This document shows positions 10,290-19,021 of a DNA stretch of 64,000 nt, in pieces (the first letter of the stretch is position 1; each line of letters opens with the position of its first letter). The DNA lies in NCBI RefSeq assembly GCF_000235745.1, contig NZ_AGSX01000043.1, forward strand, positions 1 through 64,000. The letters are read 5' to 3'. Source of the DNA: Stutzerimonas stutzeri SDM-LAC (GTDB lineage Bacteria; Pseudomonadota; Gammaproteobacteria; Pseudomonadales; Pseudomonadaceae). A program made the translations under genes and the position numbers. Below the pieces are notes generated by a model that saw nothing but the letters and a program-made list of their open reading frames with translations, was not told the DNA's origin and ran no database searches.

Positions 10290-12251
10290 TCAGCCGAGGC
10301 AGGCGCCGGTAAGGCTGACGACCTTGCCTTGGCGCCGGATCGGTGCCGGTTTCCGTAGCAGCCGTAGCATTTCACCGGCCTCGGCCAGTTGTTGCTCCAG
10401 CTCAAGGCTGTAACGTGCCAGCAGGCGACCGCGTTGGCTGCTTTGCTGACTCTCCTGCGCCAAGCTCTTGAGGCGCAGCATGTGCGCTTCCAGTTGCTGC
10501 TTATGCTCCAACGAATGCTGCATCAACGGCAGCAGCGCTTCGTTGGCCCAATGCCCGGCTTCCTGGCGCAGCCGCTGATGCATGACAACCACTTCTTGTA
10601 CGAGCGTAGCGAAGAAGCGTCGGGTCAAGGTGCGCTGCTCGGTGAGCAAGGTCTTGAGCTGCAGACGGAACTGATCAGCCTTGCTTTGCAGGCCTTTGAG
10701 TTCCTTCTGGTACTGCTCCAGGCGGAACAGCGGAGCGTCCACACCGTGCAGCGGGTTTTCGTCGTTATGGCGCCGGTAGATGGCCGAGACCATCTTGTTG
10801 GCCAACGCCGCCTCGTGCTCAAGAGCACTGAGGTCCTGCTCTACGGAACGGAAGAAATGCACGATGCTGAGGTTGATACCCAGTGTGGTCAGGCTTCCGG
10901 TCAGGCTGCGGCGCAGGCGAGAGAGGTGTTCCTCGAGGCGTTCTGGGCGCACTGTCGAACGCAGAAGCTCGCCCTGGCGTTGCAGTAGGCGCTGGTTGGT
11001 TTTCAGTTGCAGCAGGCGCTTGTGGTGCTGGTTATGGTCATGGCGGGTACGGGCTGTCAGCTCCAGGAGCATCTGGCCGCTGTCCTGGCGATGGCTGTCG
11101 AGCAGTTGGCATTGCTCGCGGACCTTTGCCAGTCGCTGGGTCAGGATGTGCTGGCTGTTTTGCAGTAGCGCTAGTACCTGGCGTACCACCTGCTGTTCCA
11201 GCAGATGTTCCTTCTGAGCGAGGATGCGCTCGCTGAGCAAGTGCTCCAGCGCAACCAGTTGACTGCGCTCCAGCAGCTGCTGATCGCCGCGGATCTTAGC
11301 CAGCAGCGCCTGCTTGGCTGAGAGTGGAAGCACATCCGCGACGGCAATTCCCAGCTGTTGCGCCGTGGCGGCCTGCATCCTTTGGATTGCGGCATTGACG
11401 AAGGCTTCGCCGGAGACGTCGTCCCACAGGACATCGATCTTGTTCAGCACGGCGAACAGACGGTTGCGTCCACCGTCGTCGAGTTGGCGAATATGCTGTT
11501 GCCAGATCCCCATGTCGCTGGCCGTCACGCCAGCGTCGGCAGACAGCAGGAAAATCACCGCGTGGGCGTTAGGCAACATCGACAGGGTGAGCTCCGGCTC
11601 GCTGCCGAGCGCGTTGAGGCCGGGCGTATCGAGGATGCGCAGGCCCTGGCGCAGCAGGGGATGGTCGAAGTTGACCATGGCGTGTCGCCAGGCCGGCACC
11701 ATAACCTCTCCGTCTGCATCCGAGCCCTCTAGCGCGTCGGGATGGAAGCCCAGCTGGATGGCCTCCTCCACGGGCATCGACTTGGTGGAAGCCACCTGGC
11801 CGAACGCTTCGACCATGGCGTCAGGGTTGGCGGGATCCAGCGCAATGTTTGTCCATAGGCGTGGGGCTCGCTTGAGCTGGGCGATGCTGGTGTCGTCCAG
11901 GCGGGACTCGATCGGCAGCAGGCGGATGTACGAACGATCAGCACGCGGATCGAAGAACAGCTCGGTTGGGCACATGGTGGTGCGGCCGGCACGCGACGGC
12001 AGGATGCGCTGGCCGTACTCGGAGAAAAACAGGCTGTTGATCAGCTCCGTCTTGCCGCGGGAGTACTCGCCGACAAATGCAAGGGTTATATGATCGGTGC
12101 GCAGCAGCTTCAGCGCGCGGTCGAGCCTGGCTTCAACCACATCCGAGTTCAACCGGTTGTGCGCCAGCCAGCTGCGGTAACGCGTTATTTCGCGGATAAG
12201 GTCGCGTTTCCAGGAGACGTAGGCATCCACTTGCCGATCGAGTCGTTCCAT
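10290..12251 (-). CDS. Dynamin-like large GTPase
   Basis: A 653-residue GTPase of the bacterial dynamin-like group. The P-loop GEYSRGKT lies near residue 63, the switch/G3 motif DTPGL near 209 and the G4 motif NKID near 268. After the GTPase domain comes a long, leucine- and glutamine-rich region (about 340-640) with strong coiled-coil character, as in dynamin stalks. No transmembrane segment is evident. Bacterial dynamins act in membrane remodelling or envelope stress; this protein's own role is unknown. It is inserted between yggT and metX on the same strand, with 81 bases to metX. Confidence 0.85.
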   Translation of the reverse strand: MERLDRQVDAYVSWKRDLIREITRYRSWLAHNRLNSDVVEARLDRALKLLRTDHITLAFVGEYSRGKTELINSLFFSEYGQRILPSRAGRTTMCPTELFFDPRADRSYIRLLPIESRLDDTSIAQLKRAPRLWTNIALDPANPDAMVEAFGQVASTKSMPVEEAIQLGFHPDALEGSDADGEVMVPAWRHAMVNFDHPLLRQGLRILDTPGLNALGSEPELTLSMLPNAHAVIFLLSADAGVTASDMGIWQQHIRQLDDGGRNRLFAVLNKIDVLWDDVSGEAFVNAAIQRMQAATAQQLGIAVADVLPLSAKQALLAKIRGDQQLLERSQLVALEHLLSERILAQKEHLLEQQVVRQVLALLQNSQHILTQRLAKVREQCQLLDSHRQDSGQMLLELTARTRHDHNQHHKRLLQLKTNQRLLQRQGELLRSTVRPERLEEHLSRLRRSLTGSLTTLGINLSIVHFFRSVEQDLSALEHEAALANKMVSAIYRRHNDENPLHGVDAPLFRLEQYQKELKGLQSKADQFRLQLKTLLTEQRTLTRRFFATLVQEVVVMHQRLRQEAGHWANEALLPLMQHSLEHKQQLEAHMLRLKSLAQESQQSSQRGRLLARYSLELEQQLAEAGEMLRLLRKPAPIRRQGKVVSLTGACLG

Positions 12252-12370
12252 GGTCGTGTTGCTTCCTGAAAGGCGTAAGGGGCGATTATCCCTGTCGCCT
12301 GGTGTGGGTCAATCGAGCCTTTTGTGAACCACCGCCCAAAGACTGCACAAGACTTTAGGCGGTTTCGGTC

Positions 12371-12961
12371 TCAGATCAGCGAGCGCAGGATGTTGGGCAT
12401 GTGAGTCATCATTGCCAGGTTGCCAATCACCAGCATGTCGATCAGTTTGATCGCCAGAAACGCGAAGATCGGCGAAATATCCAACCCACCCATGCTCGGC
12501 AGCAGACGGCGGAAGGGCGCCAGCGCCGGCTCGCAAATCTGGCTGACCAGTTGGGCGCCTGGGTTGTGACTGCCCGGTGCAACCCAGGACAGGATCACGC
12601 TGATGATCAGCGCGTAGAAGAAGATGTTGATGAACAGCCCGGTCACACCAATGACGGCCCAGACCAAGAGCTGCAGCGGATTTCCGATGGTGCCGAATGC
12701 AATCATCAGGATTGCGGCCATCAGCAACACTTGGACGATGATCGCCAATACCAGCGACGACAGATCGAGTCCGCCGACGCTGGGGATCACCCGGCGCAAA
12801 GGCTTCAGCAGCGGGTGCGTAGCGCGCACGATGAACTGGCTCAGTGGATTGTAGAAATCAGCTCGGACCAACTGCAGAATGAAGCGCAACAGAACGATCA
12901 GCAGGTAAAGGCTGCCGAGCGTCTGGACGATCAGGATCAGGGCTTGCGAGAGTTGTGACAT
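12371..12961 (-). CDS. yggT: YggT family membrane protein
   Basis: A 196-residue inner-membrane protein with two YGGT repeats, each consisting of paired hydrophobic segments with a short conserved loop. The first repeat spans about residues 1-85 and the second 100-190; the second is marked by SWVAPGSHNPGAQLV. Members are linked by genetic work to osmotic or potassium stress, but the molecular role is unsettled. It starts nine bases after the proC stop and belongs to the yggS-proC-yggT unit found across gammaproteobacteria. Confidence 0.93.
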   Translation of the reverse strand: MSQLSQALILIVQTLGSLYLLIVLLRFILQLVRADFYNPLSQFIVRATHPLLKPLRRVIPSVGGLDLSSLVLAIIVQVLLMAAILMIAFGTIGNPLQLLVWAVIGVTGLFINIFFYALIISVILSWVAPGSHNPGAQLVSQICEPALAPFRRLLPSMGGLDISPIFAFLAIKLIDMLVIGNLAMMTHMPNILRSLI

Positions 12962-12970
12962 GAAGGTTCC

Positions 12971-13798
12971 TTATTTGCCCAGTTGTTCGGCGAGCTCGGC
13001 CGAGCGTCGTGCGGCTGCGTTCATCGCCTGTTGTACCAGGGTCTCGAAGCCGCTCGCCTGAAATGCTTGGATCGCCGCTTCGGTGGTTCCGTTCGGTGAA
13101 GTGACCCTGCGCCGCAATTCGGCCGCTTCGACGTCGCTTTCGCAGGCCATCCGCGCGGCGCCGAGTGCGGTGTGCATGGTCAGCTGAGCCGCCGTGGCGC
13201 GAGGTAGGCCCAGCTGTTCACCAGCGGCGGTCATGGCTTCGATCAGCAAAAAGAAATAGGCCGGGCCGCTGCCGGAAACCGCGGTCACGGCGTCGATCAG
13301 TTCTTCCTTATCCAGCCAGAGTGCCAGACCCACCGCCGACAATAGCTGCTCGGCCTGTTGCCGTTGTGCATCGTTGACCTGGGCGTTGGCATAAAGGCCG
13401 CTAACGCCCTGACGCAGCAGCGACGGCGTATTCGGCATGCAGCGCACGATGGCCCGTGGTGTTTGCTCGCCGAGCCATGTTTGCAGGCTTGCGCAATTGA
13501 TGCCGGCAGCGATCGATACGATCAGCTGGTTCGGCTGCAGATGCGCGGCCAGATCACGACAGACCGCTTGCATCACCTGCGGCTTGACGGCGAGCACGAT
13601 GACATCGGCTCCAGCCAGCGCCTGACCGTTATCGGCAAAGGTCTCGACGCCGTGGGTTGCGTTCAACTCATCACGTTTGTCGGCGCCGGGATCGCTGGCG
13701 CAAATGGATGCGGCTGGAATGCCCTGGGCACGCAGCCCGCCGATCAGGCTGGCGGCCATGTTGCCGGCGCCGATGAAGGCGATACGGGGTGTGCTCAT
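12971..13798 (-). CDS. proC: Pyrroline-5-carboxylate reductase
   Basis: ProC makes L-proline by reducing pyrroline-5-carboxylate with NAD(P)H in the cytoplasm. The 275-residue protein starts with the Rossmann motif IAFIGAGNMAASLIGGL, and the C-terminal dimer/active-site helix bundle contains the family signature around VTAVSGSGPAYFF and VTSPNGTTEAAI. The length is normal. It follows yggS by 12 bases and precedes yggT by nine on the same strand. Confidence 0.97.
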   Translation of the reverse strand: MSTPRIAFIGAGNMAASLIGGLRAQGIPAASICASDPGADKRDELNATHGVETFADNGQALAGADVIVLAVKPQVMQAVCRDLAAHLQPNQLIVSIAAGINCASLQTWLGEQTPRAIVRCMPNTPSLLRQGVSGLYANAQVNDAQRQQAEQLLSAVGLALWLDKEELIDAVTAVSGSGPAYFFLLIEAMTAAGEQLGLPRATAAQLTMHTALGAARMACESDVEAAELRRRVTSPNGTTEAAIQAFQASGFETLVQQAMNAAARRSAELAEQLGK

Positions 13799-13810
13799 GC
13801 GTGGGTTCCT

Positions 13811-14524
13811 TTATTCATTCGGAGGGACATCCGTAGCTGTCTGCGACGGATAAGCGCGGGCGCCGAACAGGGCGGTGCCGATGCGGACCCAGGTGGCGCC
13901 TTCGGCGATGGCAGCCTCCATGTCGTGGCTCATGCCCATGGAGAGGGTGTCGAGACCGAGGTCGAGCTCGTGCCGCAACTGACGCAGGCGGGCGAAAGCG
14001 GCGCGTTGCTCGGCCGGGTCTTCAGTCGGCTCGGGGATCGCCATCAGTCCGCGCAAACGCAGACGAGGCAGGGCGGCAATGGCGTGGGCCAGCACCGACA
14101 CGGCCTGCGGTTCGCAGCCGGACTTGCTGGCTTCGCCGCTGACGTTAACTTGCAGGCAGATGTTCAGGGGCGGCAGCGACTCGGGGCGCTGGTCGGAGAG
14201 ACGCTGCGCGATTTTCAGACGATCCACCGAGTGGACCCAGTCGAAGTGCTCGGCGATCTGCTTGGTCTTGTTCGATTGGATCGGCCCAATGAAGTGCCAG
14301 GTGAGAGGAAGCTCGGCAAGCTCGGTCTGTTTCTGCAAGGCTTCCTGAAGATAATTCTCACCAAAATCGCGCAACCCGGCGTCGCTGGCCTGGCGAATGG
14401 CCTCGGCCGATTGAGTCTTGCTTACCGCCAGCAGATGCACCTCGCCGGGATTGCGCGCTACAGCTTGCGCCGCCTCACGGATGCGCGTTCCGACCTTTGC
14501 AATATTCGTCGCTATCGTGGACAT
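13811..14524 (-). CDS. yggS: PLP homeostasis protein YggS/PLPBP
   Basis: A 237-residue, single-domain TIM-barrel protein that binds pyridoxal phosphate and keeps vitamin B6 and related amino-acid pools in balance; it has no known enzymatic reaction. The PLP-binding lysine is in VHLLAVSKTQ near residue 35, and the conserved HFIGPIQSNK motif is near 82. It is the first gene of the minus-strand operon and diverges from pilT across a 66-base gap, the arrangement seen in Pseudomonas aeruginosa. Confidence 0.96.
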   Translation of the reverse strand: MSTIATNIAKVGTRIREAAQAVARNPGEVHLLAVSKTQSAEAIRQASDAGLRDFGENYLQEALQKQTELAELPLTWHFIGPIQSNKTKQIAEHFDWVHSVDRLKIAQRLSDQRPESLPPLNICLQVNVSGEASKSGCEPQAVSVLAHAIAALPRLRLRGLMAIPEPTEDPAEQRAAFARLRQLRHELDLGLDTLSMGMSHDMEAAIAEGATWVRIGTALFGARAYPSQTATDVPPNE

Positions 14525-14590
14525 TACCTGCGCCTGCCACCTTAGGGTCTGCGCGGCATTCTACCTGCTTGCTTGTAATTGGGGAGTCCC

Positions 14591-15625
14591 ATGGATATCA
14601 CAGAGCTGCTGGCCTTTAGTGCCAAGCAGGGAGCGTCGGATTTGCACCTGTCTTCCGGCTTGCCGCCGATGATCCGCGTCGACGGCGATGTACGCCGGAT
14701 CAATCTCCCCGCGATGGACCACAAGCAGGTACACGCGCTGATCTACGACATCATGAATGACAAGCAGCGCAAGGATTTCGAGGAGTTTCTCGAAACCGAC
14801 TTCTCGTTCGAGGTGCCTGGCGTCGCCCGCTTCCGGGTCAACGCCTTCAACCAGAATCGCGGTGCTGGCGCAGTATTCCGGACCATTCCGTCCAAGGTGC
14901 TGACCATGGAAGACCTCGGCATGGGCGAGGTCTTCCGCAAGATCACCGATGTACCGCGCGGGCTGGTGCTGGTCACCGGGCCGACCGGTTCGGGCAAGTC
15001 GACCACCTTGGCGGCCATGCTCGATTACCTGAACAACACCAAGTACCACCACATCCTCACCATCGAGGACCCGATCGAATTCGTTCACGAGTCTAAGAAG
15101 TGCCTGGTCAACCAGCGCGAAGTGCACCGTGACACGCTCGGCTTCTCCGAAGCACTGCGCTCGGCGTTGCGTGAAGACCCGGACATCATTCTGGTCGGAG
15201 AGATGCGCGACCTGGAAACCATCCGCCTGGCGCTCACCGCCGCAGAAACCGGCCACCTGGTATTCGGCACCCTGCACACCACCTCGGCGGCCAAGACCAT
15301 CGACCGGGTAGTCGACGTGTTCCCGGCTGAAGAAAAGTCCATGGTCCGCTCGATGTTGTCGGAATCATTGCAGGCCGTGATTTCCCAGACCCTGCTGAAG
15401 AAGGTCGGCGGTGGTCGGGTAGCGGCGCACGAGATCATGATCGGCACCCCGGCAATCCGCAACTTGATCCGCGAAGACAAGGTGGCGCAGATGTACTCCT
15501 CGATCCAGACCGGCGGATCGCTGGGCATGCAGACGCTGGACTCCTGTCTTAAAGGCTTGCTGGCCAAGGGGCTGATCTCGCGCGACGCTGCCAAGGAAAA
15601 GGCCAAGCAGCCGGAAAACTTCTGA
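14591..15625 (+). CDS. pilT: Type IV pilus retraction ATPase PilT
   Basis: PilT is the hexameric motor at the pilus base that depolymerises pilin and drives twitching motility. With the ATG at 14591 (MDITELLAF, after GGGGAG) the product is 344 residues, the standard length; an earlier in-frame start at 14579 is less likely. Walker A is GPTGSGKST near residue 130, the Asp box is EDPIEF, Walker B is DPDIILVGEMRD near 200, and the AIRNLIREDK motif needed for retraction lies near 288. It is followed by pilU on the same strand after 76 bases. Confidence 0.98.
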   Translation: MDITELLAFSAKQGASDLHLSSGLPPMIRVDGDVRRINLPAMDHKQVHALIYDIMNDKQRKDFEEFLETDFSFEVPGVARFRVNAFNQNRGAGAVFRTIPSKVLTMEDLGMGEVFRKITDVPRGLVLVTGPTGSGKSTTLAAMLDYLNNTKYHHILTIEDPIEFVHESKKCLVNQREVHRDTLGFSEALRSALREDPDIILVGEMRDLETIRLALTAAETGHLVFGTLHTTSAAKTIDRVVDVFPAEEKSMVRSMLSESLQAVISQTLLKKVGGGRVAAHEIMIGTPAIRNLIREDKVAQMYSSIQTGGSLGMQTLDSCLKGLLAKGLISRDAAKEKAKQPENF

Positions 15626-15701
15626 GAACTATTGGGCCTGGCGCTAGGCCGGGCCTCTTCGCATTGCTATAGCGCGGCTACGCCCGACTACGAGAACGAC
15701 G

Positions 15702-16847
15702 ATGGAATTCGAAAAACTGTTGCGCCTGATGGTCGAAAAGGGCGGCTCCGACCTCTTCATTACAGCGGGCGTGCCGCCGTCGATGAAGGTCAATGGCAAG
15801 ATCCTACCCGTCAACAAGACCCCGATGTCGCCGGAGATGACCCGCGAGACGGTCCACGCGGTGATGAACGAGCAGCAGCGTCGAGAGTTCACTGCAAACC
15901 ACGAATGCAACTTCGCCATCAGCGCGCGTGGCATTGGTCGTTTTCGGGTCAGTGCCTTCTATCAGCGCAACCTCGCCGGCATGGTATTGCGCCGTATCGA
16001 GACCACCATTCCCACGCTGGAAGACCTGAAACTTCCAGAAGTGCTGAAAAAGCTGGCGATGACCAAGCGCGGCCTTGTGCTGTTTGTCGGTGCGACCGGT
16101 ACCGGCAAGTCCACGTCGTTGGCCGCGATGATCGGCTACCGCAACAAGAACTCCAGCGGTCATATCATTTCCATCGAAGACCCCATCGAATTCATTCACC
16201 AGCACCAGAGCTGCATCGTCACTCAGCGTGAGGTCGGTATCGATACGGACTCGTTCGATGTGGCGCTGAAGAACACCCTGCGCCAGGCGCCGGATGTGAT
16301 CCTGATCGGAGAGGTGCGGACCCGCGAGACCATGGACTATGCCGTGGCATTCGCTGAAACCGGTCACCTCTGTCTTGCAACCCTTCACGCCAACAACGCC
16401 AACCAGGCGCTGGACCGAATCATCAACTTCTTCCCGGCTGATCGGCAGCAGCAGGTCTGGATGGACCTGTCGCTGAACCTCAAGGCCATCGTTGCCCAGC
16501 AACTGATCCCGACGCCCGATGGCAAAGGCCGTCGCGCGGTGATCGAGGTGCTGATCAATACGCCGCTGGCGGCTGATCTGATCCGCAAGGGCGAAGTCCA
16601 CGAGCTCAAGTCGTTGATGAAACGCTCCACCGACCTCGGCATGCAGACCTTCGACCAGGCGCTGTACAACCTCTATGTCCAGGGTGAAATCACGTACGAA
16701 GACGCCTTGGCGCATGCCGACTCCTCCAACGATCTGCGCTTGATGATCAAGTTGGGTTCGGAAACCGACGGCGAACACCTCACCAGCGTTTCACAAGGGC
16801 TGACGCTGGAAGTCAGCGACGACGATACGAGTCGCAGCTTCCGCTAA
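15702..16847 (+). CDS. pilU: Type IV pilus accessory retraction ATPase PilU
   Basis: PilU is a PilT paralogue that supports forceful retraction together with PilT. The 381-residue protein has Walker A GATGTGKST near residue 127 and Walker B APDVILIGEVRT near 197, with a C-terminal extension of about 35 acidic residues not found in PilT. It is presumably cotranscribed with pilT. Its TAA ends at 16847, and the next base is the end of the convergent DUF4130 gene, so the two reading frames abut with no spacer and no room for an intergenic terminator. Confidence 0.97.
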   Translation: MEFEKLLRLMVEKGGSDLFITAGVPPSMKVNGKILPVNKTPMSPEMTRETVHAVMNEQQRREFTANHECNFAISARGIGRFRVSAFYQRNLAGMVLRRIETTIPTLEDLKLPEVLKKLAMTKRGLVLFVGATGTGKSTSLAAMIGYRNKNSSGHIISIEDPIEFIHQHQSCIVTQREVGIDTDSFDVALKNTLRQAPDVILIGEVRTRETMDYAVAFAETGHLCLATLHANNANQALDRIINFFPADRQQQVWMDLSLNLKAIVAQQLIPTPDGKGRRAVIEVLINTPLAADLIRKGEVHELKSLMKRSTDLGMQTFDQALYNLYVQGEITYEDALAHADSSNDLRLMIKLGSETDGEHLTSVSQGLTLEVSDDDTSRSFR

Positions 16848-17681
16848 TCATGCCTGTCCGGGTCGCTCGATGCGCTTGCCTGGACGGGTGGCGACACGCT
16901 CTGCCTGACCGTCACGTTGCGCTCCAGCCCGGGCATGGCTCATCAATTGGGGGATCAGCGGCCCTTCCGGCAGGTTTTTCCAAAAACGTACCGGCAGATT
17001 CGACTGCAGCACGTCAGGGTTGAGCCGCGCCGGATTGAAGGTGCTTTCGTAATAGGTCTTCCACAGTTCGGCCTCGGGATCCTGCGCGGTCTGCGCCAGC
17101 TCCCGCCAGGTGGGCGGGCAAGGATTGGCGTAGTGCATCACCTGGCCATCCCACAGCACCGCATCATCGGGCGTTGCGATCATCCATGAATGCAGCCCCA
17201 TCCGTTCGGCGAAGTGCGGCGTCGCGCTGATCAGAATGTCGTGCGCGGGCTCGAACCAGGCTGCATAGTCCGGCGCGTTGCCTCGGTTCGTTGGTTTGAA
17301 GCGCAAGAATGCATGCAGATGATGTGCTTCGCGGCGTACCGCCTTGATCCTGGCATGGAGCTCGCTGCCATCAGCATCGCCGACCAGTCGTGCCGTGTGG
17401 TCGCCTTTGGCGACTCGCCAGAGAATGCGGTACAGCAAGCTCCAGCGGTCAGCTGTACGAAAGCGCGCAGCACTTTCCAGCTCGACGAGCAGCTGTCGAG
17501 GGATGCGTATGGGTGGCCTGGGCTCGAGTGGTTCGGGCGCAACGGACTCGCCGAACAAGCCACCCGTCTCGCCTCCAGCCAGCCATTCCACCTGATGCGG
17601 GGCGATTGCGCTGCGGAGCAAGCCGCGCGCCGCCTCGCGCCAGCCATCGAAACGACCGTCGAAACGAACCTGCAGCATCAC
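16848..17681 (-). CDS. DUF4130 protein, predicted DNA-repair partner of a radical SAM enzyme
   Basis: This 277-residue protein matches the DUF4130 / TIGR03915 family, which nearly always lies beside the radical SAM gene found here upstream; the fold is thought to relate to uracil-DNA glycosylases. Characteristic segments are EAHHLHAFLRF near residue 137 and the YYESTFNPARLNPD stretch near 215. The last thirty residues are basic. Its start overlaps the radical SAM stop (ATGA), indicating coupled translation and probably a shared complex or pathway. The biochemical role is unproven. The LexA-like box ahead of the pair supports a damage-response function. Confidence 0.85.
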   Translation of the reverse strand: MMLQVRFDGRFDGWREAARGLLRSAIAPHQVEWLAGGETGGLFGESVAPEPLEPRPPIRIPRQLLVELESAARFRTADRWSLLYRILWRVAKGDHTARLVGDADGSELHARIKAVRREAHHLHAFLRFKPTNRGNAPDYAAWFEPAHDILISATPHFAERMGLHSWMIATPDDAVLWDGQVMHYANPCPPTWRELAQTAQDPEAELWKTYYESTFNPARLNPDVLQSNLPVRFWKNLPEGPLIPQLMSHARAGAQRDGQAERVATRPGKRIERPGQA

Positions 17682-18889
17682 CAGAGCCCCATCTGCAGCG
17701 GGCCGTCGCTAAGCTGTTGGCGCAGGGCGGACGACTCCCGGTAGGCCAGGCTCGGGCGATAGTCATGGGTAATAACGAAGGGCTTGGCTTTTTCCAGCGA
17801 GCAGCGAAGTCGTGTCAGGTCTTCGAAGCGGATACGCTTCTGCCGGCGCAGGGCGACCAGTCGTTGAGCGCTGAGCATGCCTATGCCGGGAATGCGCGCG
17901 ATTAGCGTGGGCTCGGCACGATTCAGGTCAACGGGGAAATGCTCGCGATTGGACAGCGCCCATGCCAGTTTCGGATCGATATCCAGCGGCAGATTGCCCG
18001 GGCCAGCCAGCAATTCGCTGGCCTTGAAGCCATAGCCGCGCATCAGGAAGTCCGCCTGATACAGGCGATGTTCGCGCAGCAGTGGTGGGGCATCAAAGGG
18101 CACGGTCTTGGGGCTGTGCGGAATTGGGCTGAAAGCCGAGTAATAGACGCGCCGTAGCCTGAAGTCGCCATATAGCGATTGGGCGGTGTGCAGAATGGTG
18201 CTGTCATCAGTGGAGTCAGCCCCGACGATCATTTGTGTACTCTGACCTGCCGGTGCGAAGCGTGGCGCTCGCTGTTCCGCTTTTGCTTCGGCCTCGCCTT
18301 CATGAATGGCATGCATTGCTTGCTTGATGGTCGCCACCTGTTTTTCAGGTGCCAGACGAATCAGGCTGGCCTCGGTCGGCAGCTCGATGTTCACGCTCAG
18401 GCGGTCAGCGTAACGGCCCGCCTCCGCGATGAGTTGCGGGTCGGCATCCGGGATCGTTTTCAAATGTATGTAGCCGCGAAATTCGTGCTCTTCGCGTAGC
18501 AACCTGGCTACGCGGTTGAGCTGCTCCATGGTGTAGTCAGCCGAGCGAATAATCCCGGAGCTGAGAAACAGCCCGCTGATGCAATTGCGGCGGTAGAAAT
18601 CCAGTGTCAGCGTCACCACTTCTTCTGGAGTGAAGCGTGCGCGCGGCACATCGCTGGAGCGCCGGTTGACGCAGTACTGGCAGTCGTACAGGCAAAAGTT
18701 GGTCAGCAGAATTTTCAACAGGGCCACACAGCGACCGTCCGGGGTGAAGCTGTGGCAGATGCCCATGCCATCCGTGGCGCCGAGCCCGCTGCGGCCTTTT
18801 GAGCTGCGTTTGGGCGCACCGCTGCTGGCGCACGACACATCGTATTTGGCGGCATCAGCCAGGATGCTGAGCTTTTCAATCAACTGCAT
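17678..18889 (-). CDS. Radical SAM protein with helix-hairpin-helix, predicted DNA repair or modification (TIGR03916 type)
   Basis: The radical SAM 4Fe-4S motif is CLYDCQYC (Cys66, Cys70, Cys73), and a helix-hairpin-helix for DNA backbone contact (ARIPGIGMLSAQRLVAL) lies near residue 345. I prefer the ATG at 18889 (MQLIEKLS, 403 residues), which has GGTGA six bases upstream; a start at 18901 would add only four residues. The combination of radical chemistry and a DNA-binding motif suggests lesion reversal or base modification, as in spore photoproduct lyase, but no substrate is known. The DUF4130 gene overlaps its stop. A LexA-like box lies 17 bases upstream of the chosen start. Confidence 0.88.
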   Translation of the reverse strand: MQLIEKLSILADAAKYDVSCASSGAPKRSSKGRSGLGATDGMGICHSFTPDGRCVALLKILLTNFCLYDCQYCVNRRSSDVPRARFTPEEVVTLTLDFYRRNCISGLFLSSGIIRSADYTMEQLNRVARLLREEHEFRGYIHLKTIPDADPQLIAEAGRYADRLSVNIELPTEASLIRLAPEKQVATIKQAMHAIHEGEAEAKAEQRAPRFAPAGQSTQMIVGADSTDDSTILHTAQSLYGDFRLRRVYYSAFSPIPHSPKTVPFDAPPLLREHRLYQADFLMRGYGFKASELLAGPGNLPLDIDPKLAWALSNREHFPVDLNRAEPTLIARIPGIGMLSAQRLVALRRQKRIRFEDLTRLRCSLEKAKPFVITHDYRPSLAYRESSALRQQLSDGPLQMGLW

Positions 18890-18905
18890 AACGGTCACCA
18901 TGATA

Positions 18906-18921
18906 CTGGTTGTATGTACAG
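18906..18921. promoter_or_regulatory. LexA-like SOS box in an extended palindrome
   Basis: The 16 bases read CTGGTTGTATGTACAG, which fits the CTG-N10-CAG frame of gammaproteobacterial LexA boxes and differs from the stronger CTGT-N8-ACAG form at one base. The dyad continues outward, so the whole element CCATGATACTG-N9-CAGTATCATGG (about 18899-18929) is an 11-base inverted repeat. It lies between the radical SAM gene (minus) and the TM2 gene (plus), close enough to the former to block its promoter. Binding by LexA is inference. Confidence 0.6.
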
Positions 18922-19021
18922 TATCATGGCGAATCAGGTGAGTGGTGTCCGCTCGGCAGGCGCTGCAATTGGCGGGAATCGGATAAGCTCACGAAATACC
19001 GAACCGGACTACGAGGCTCAG

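Noticed and set aside
12330..12370. Terminator after yggT
   Set aside because: Opposed ACCGCC/GGCGGT segments are present, but they are short and far apart and no T-run follows, so I do not list it.
15636..15662. Terminator between pilT and pilU
   Set aside because: GGCCT-GGCGCT-AGGCC makes only a five-base stem without a T-run, and the two genes are expected to be cotranscribed.
15632..16231. 199-codon plus-strand frame overlapping the start of pilU
   Set aside because: It is an out-of-frame copy of pilU coding sequence; pilU itself has Walker motifs and correct length.
18909..18920. Possible HutC site (core TTGTATGTACA)
   Set aside because: It shares an 11-base core with the CTTGTATGTACAAG HutC operator, but the outer bases differ, the dyad centre and arms extend as a LexA-type CTG-N10-CAG, and the genes beside it are unrelated to histidine.
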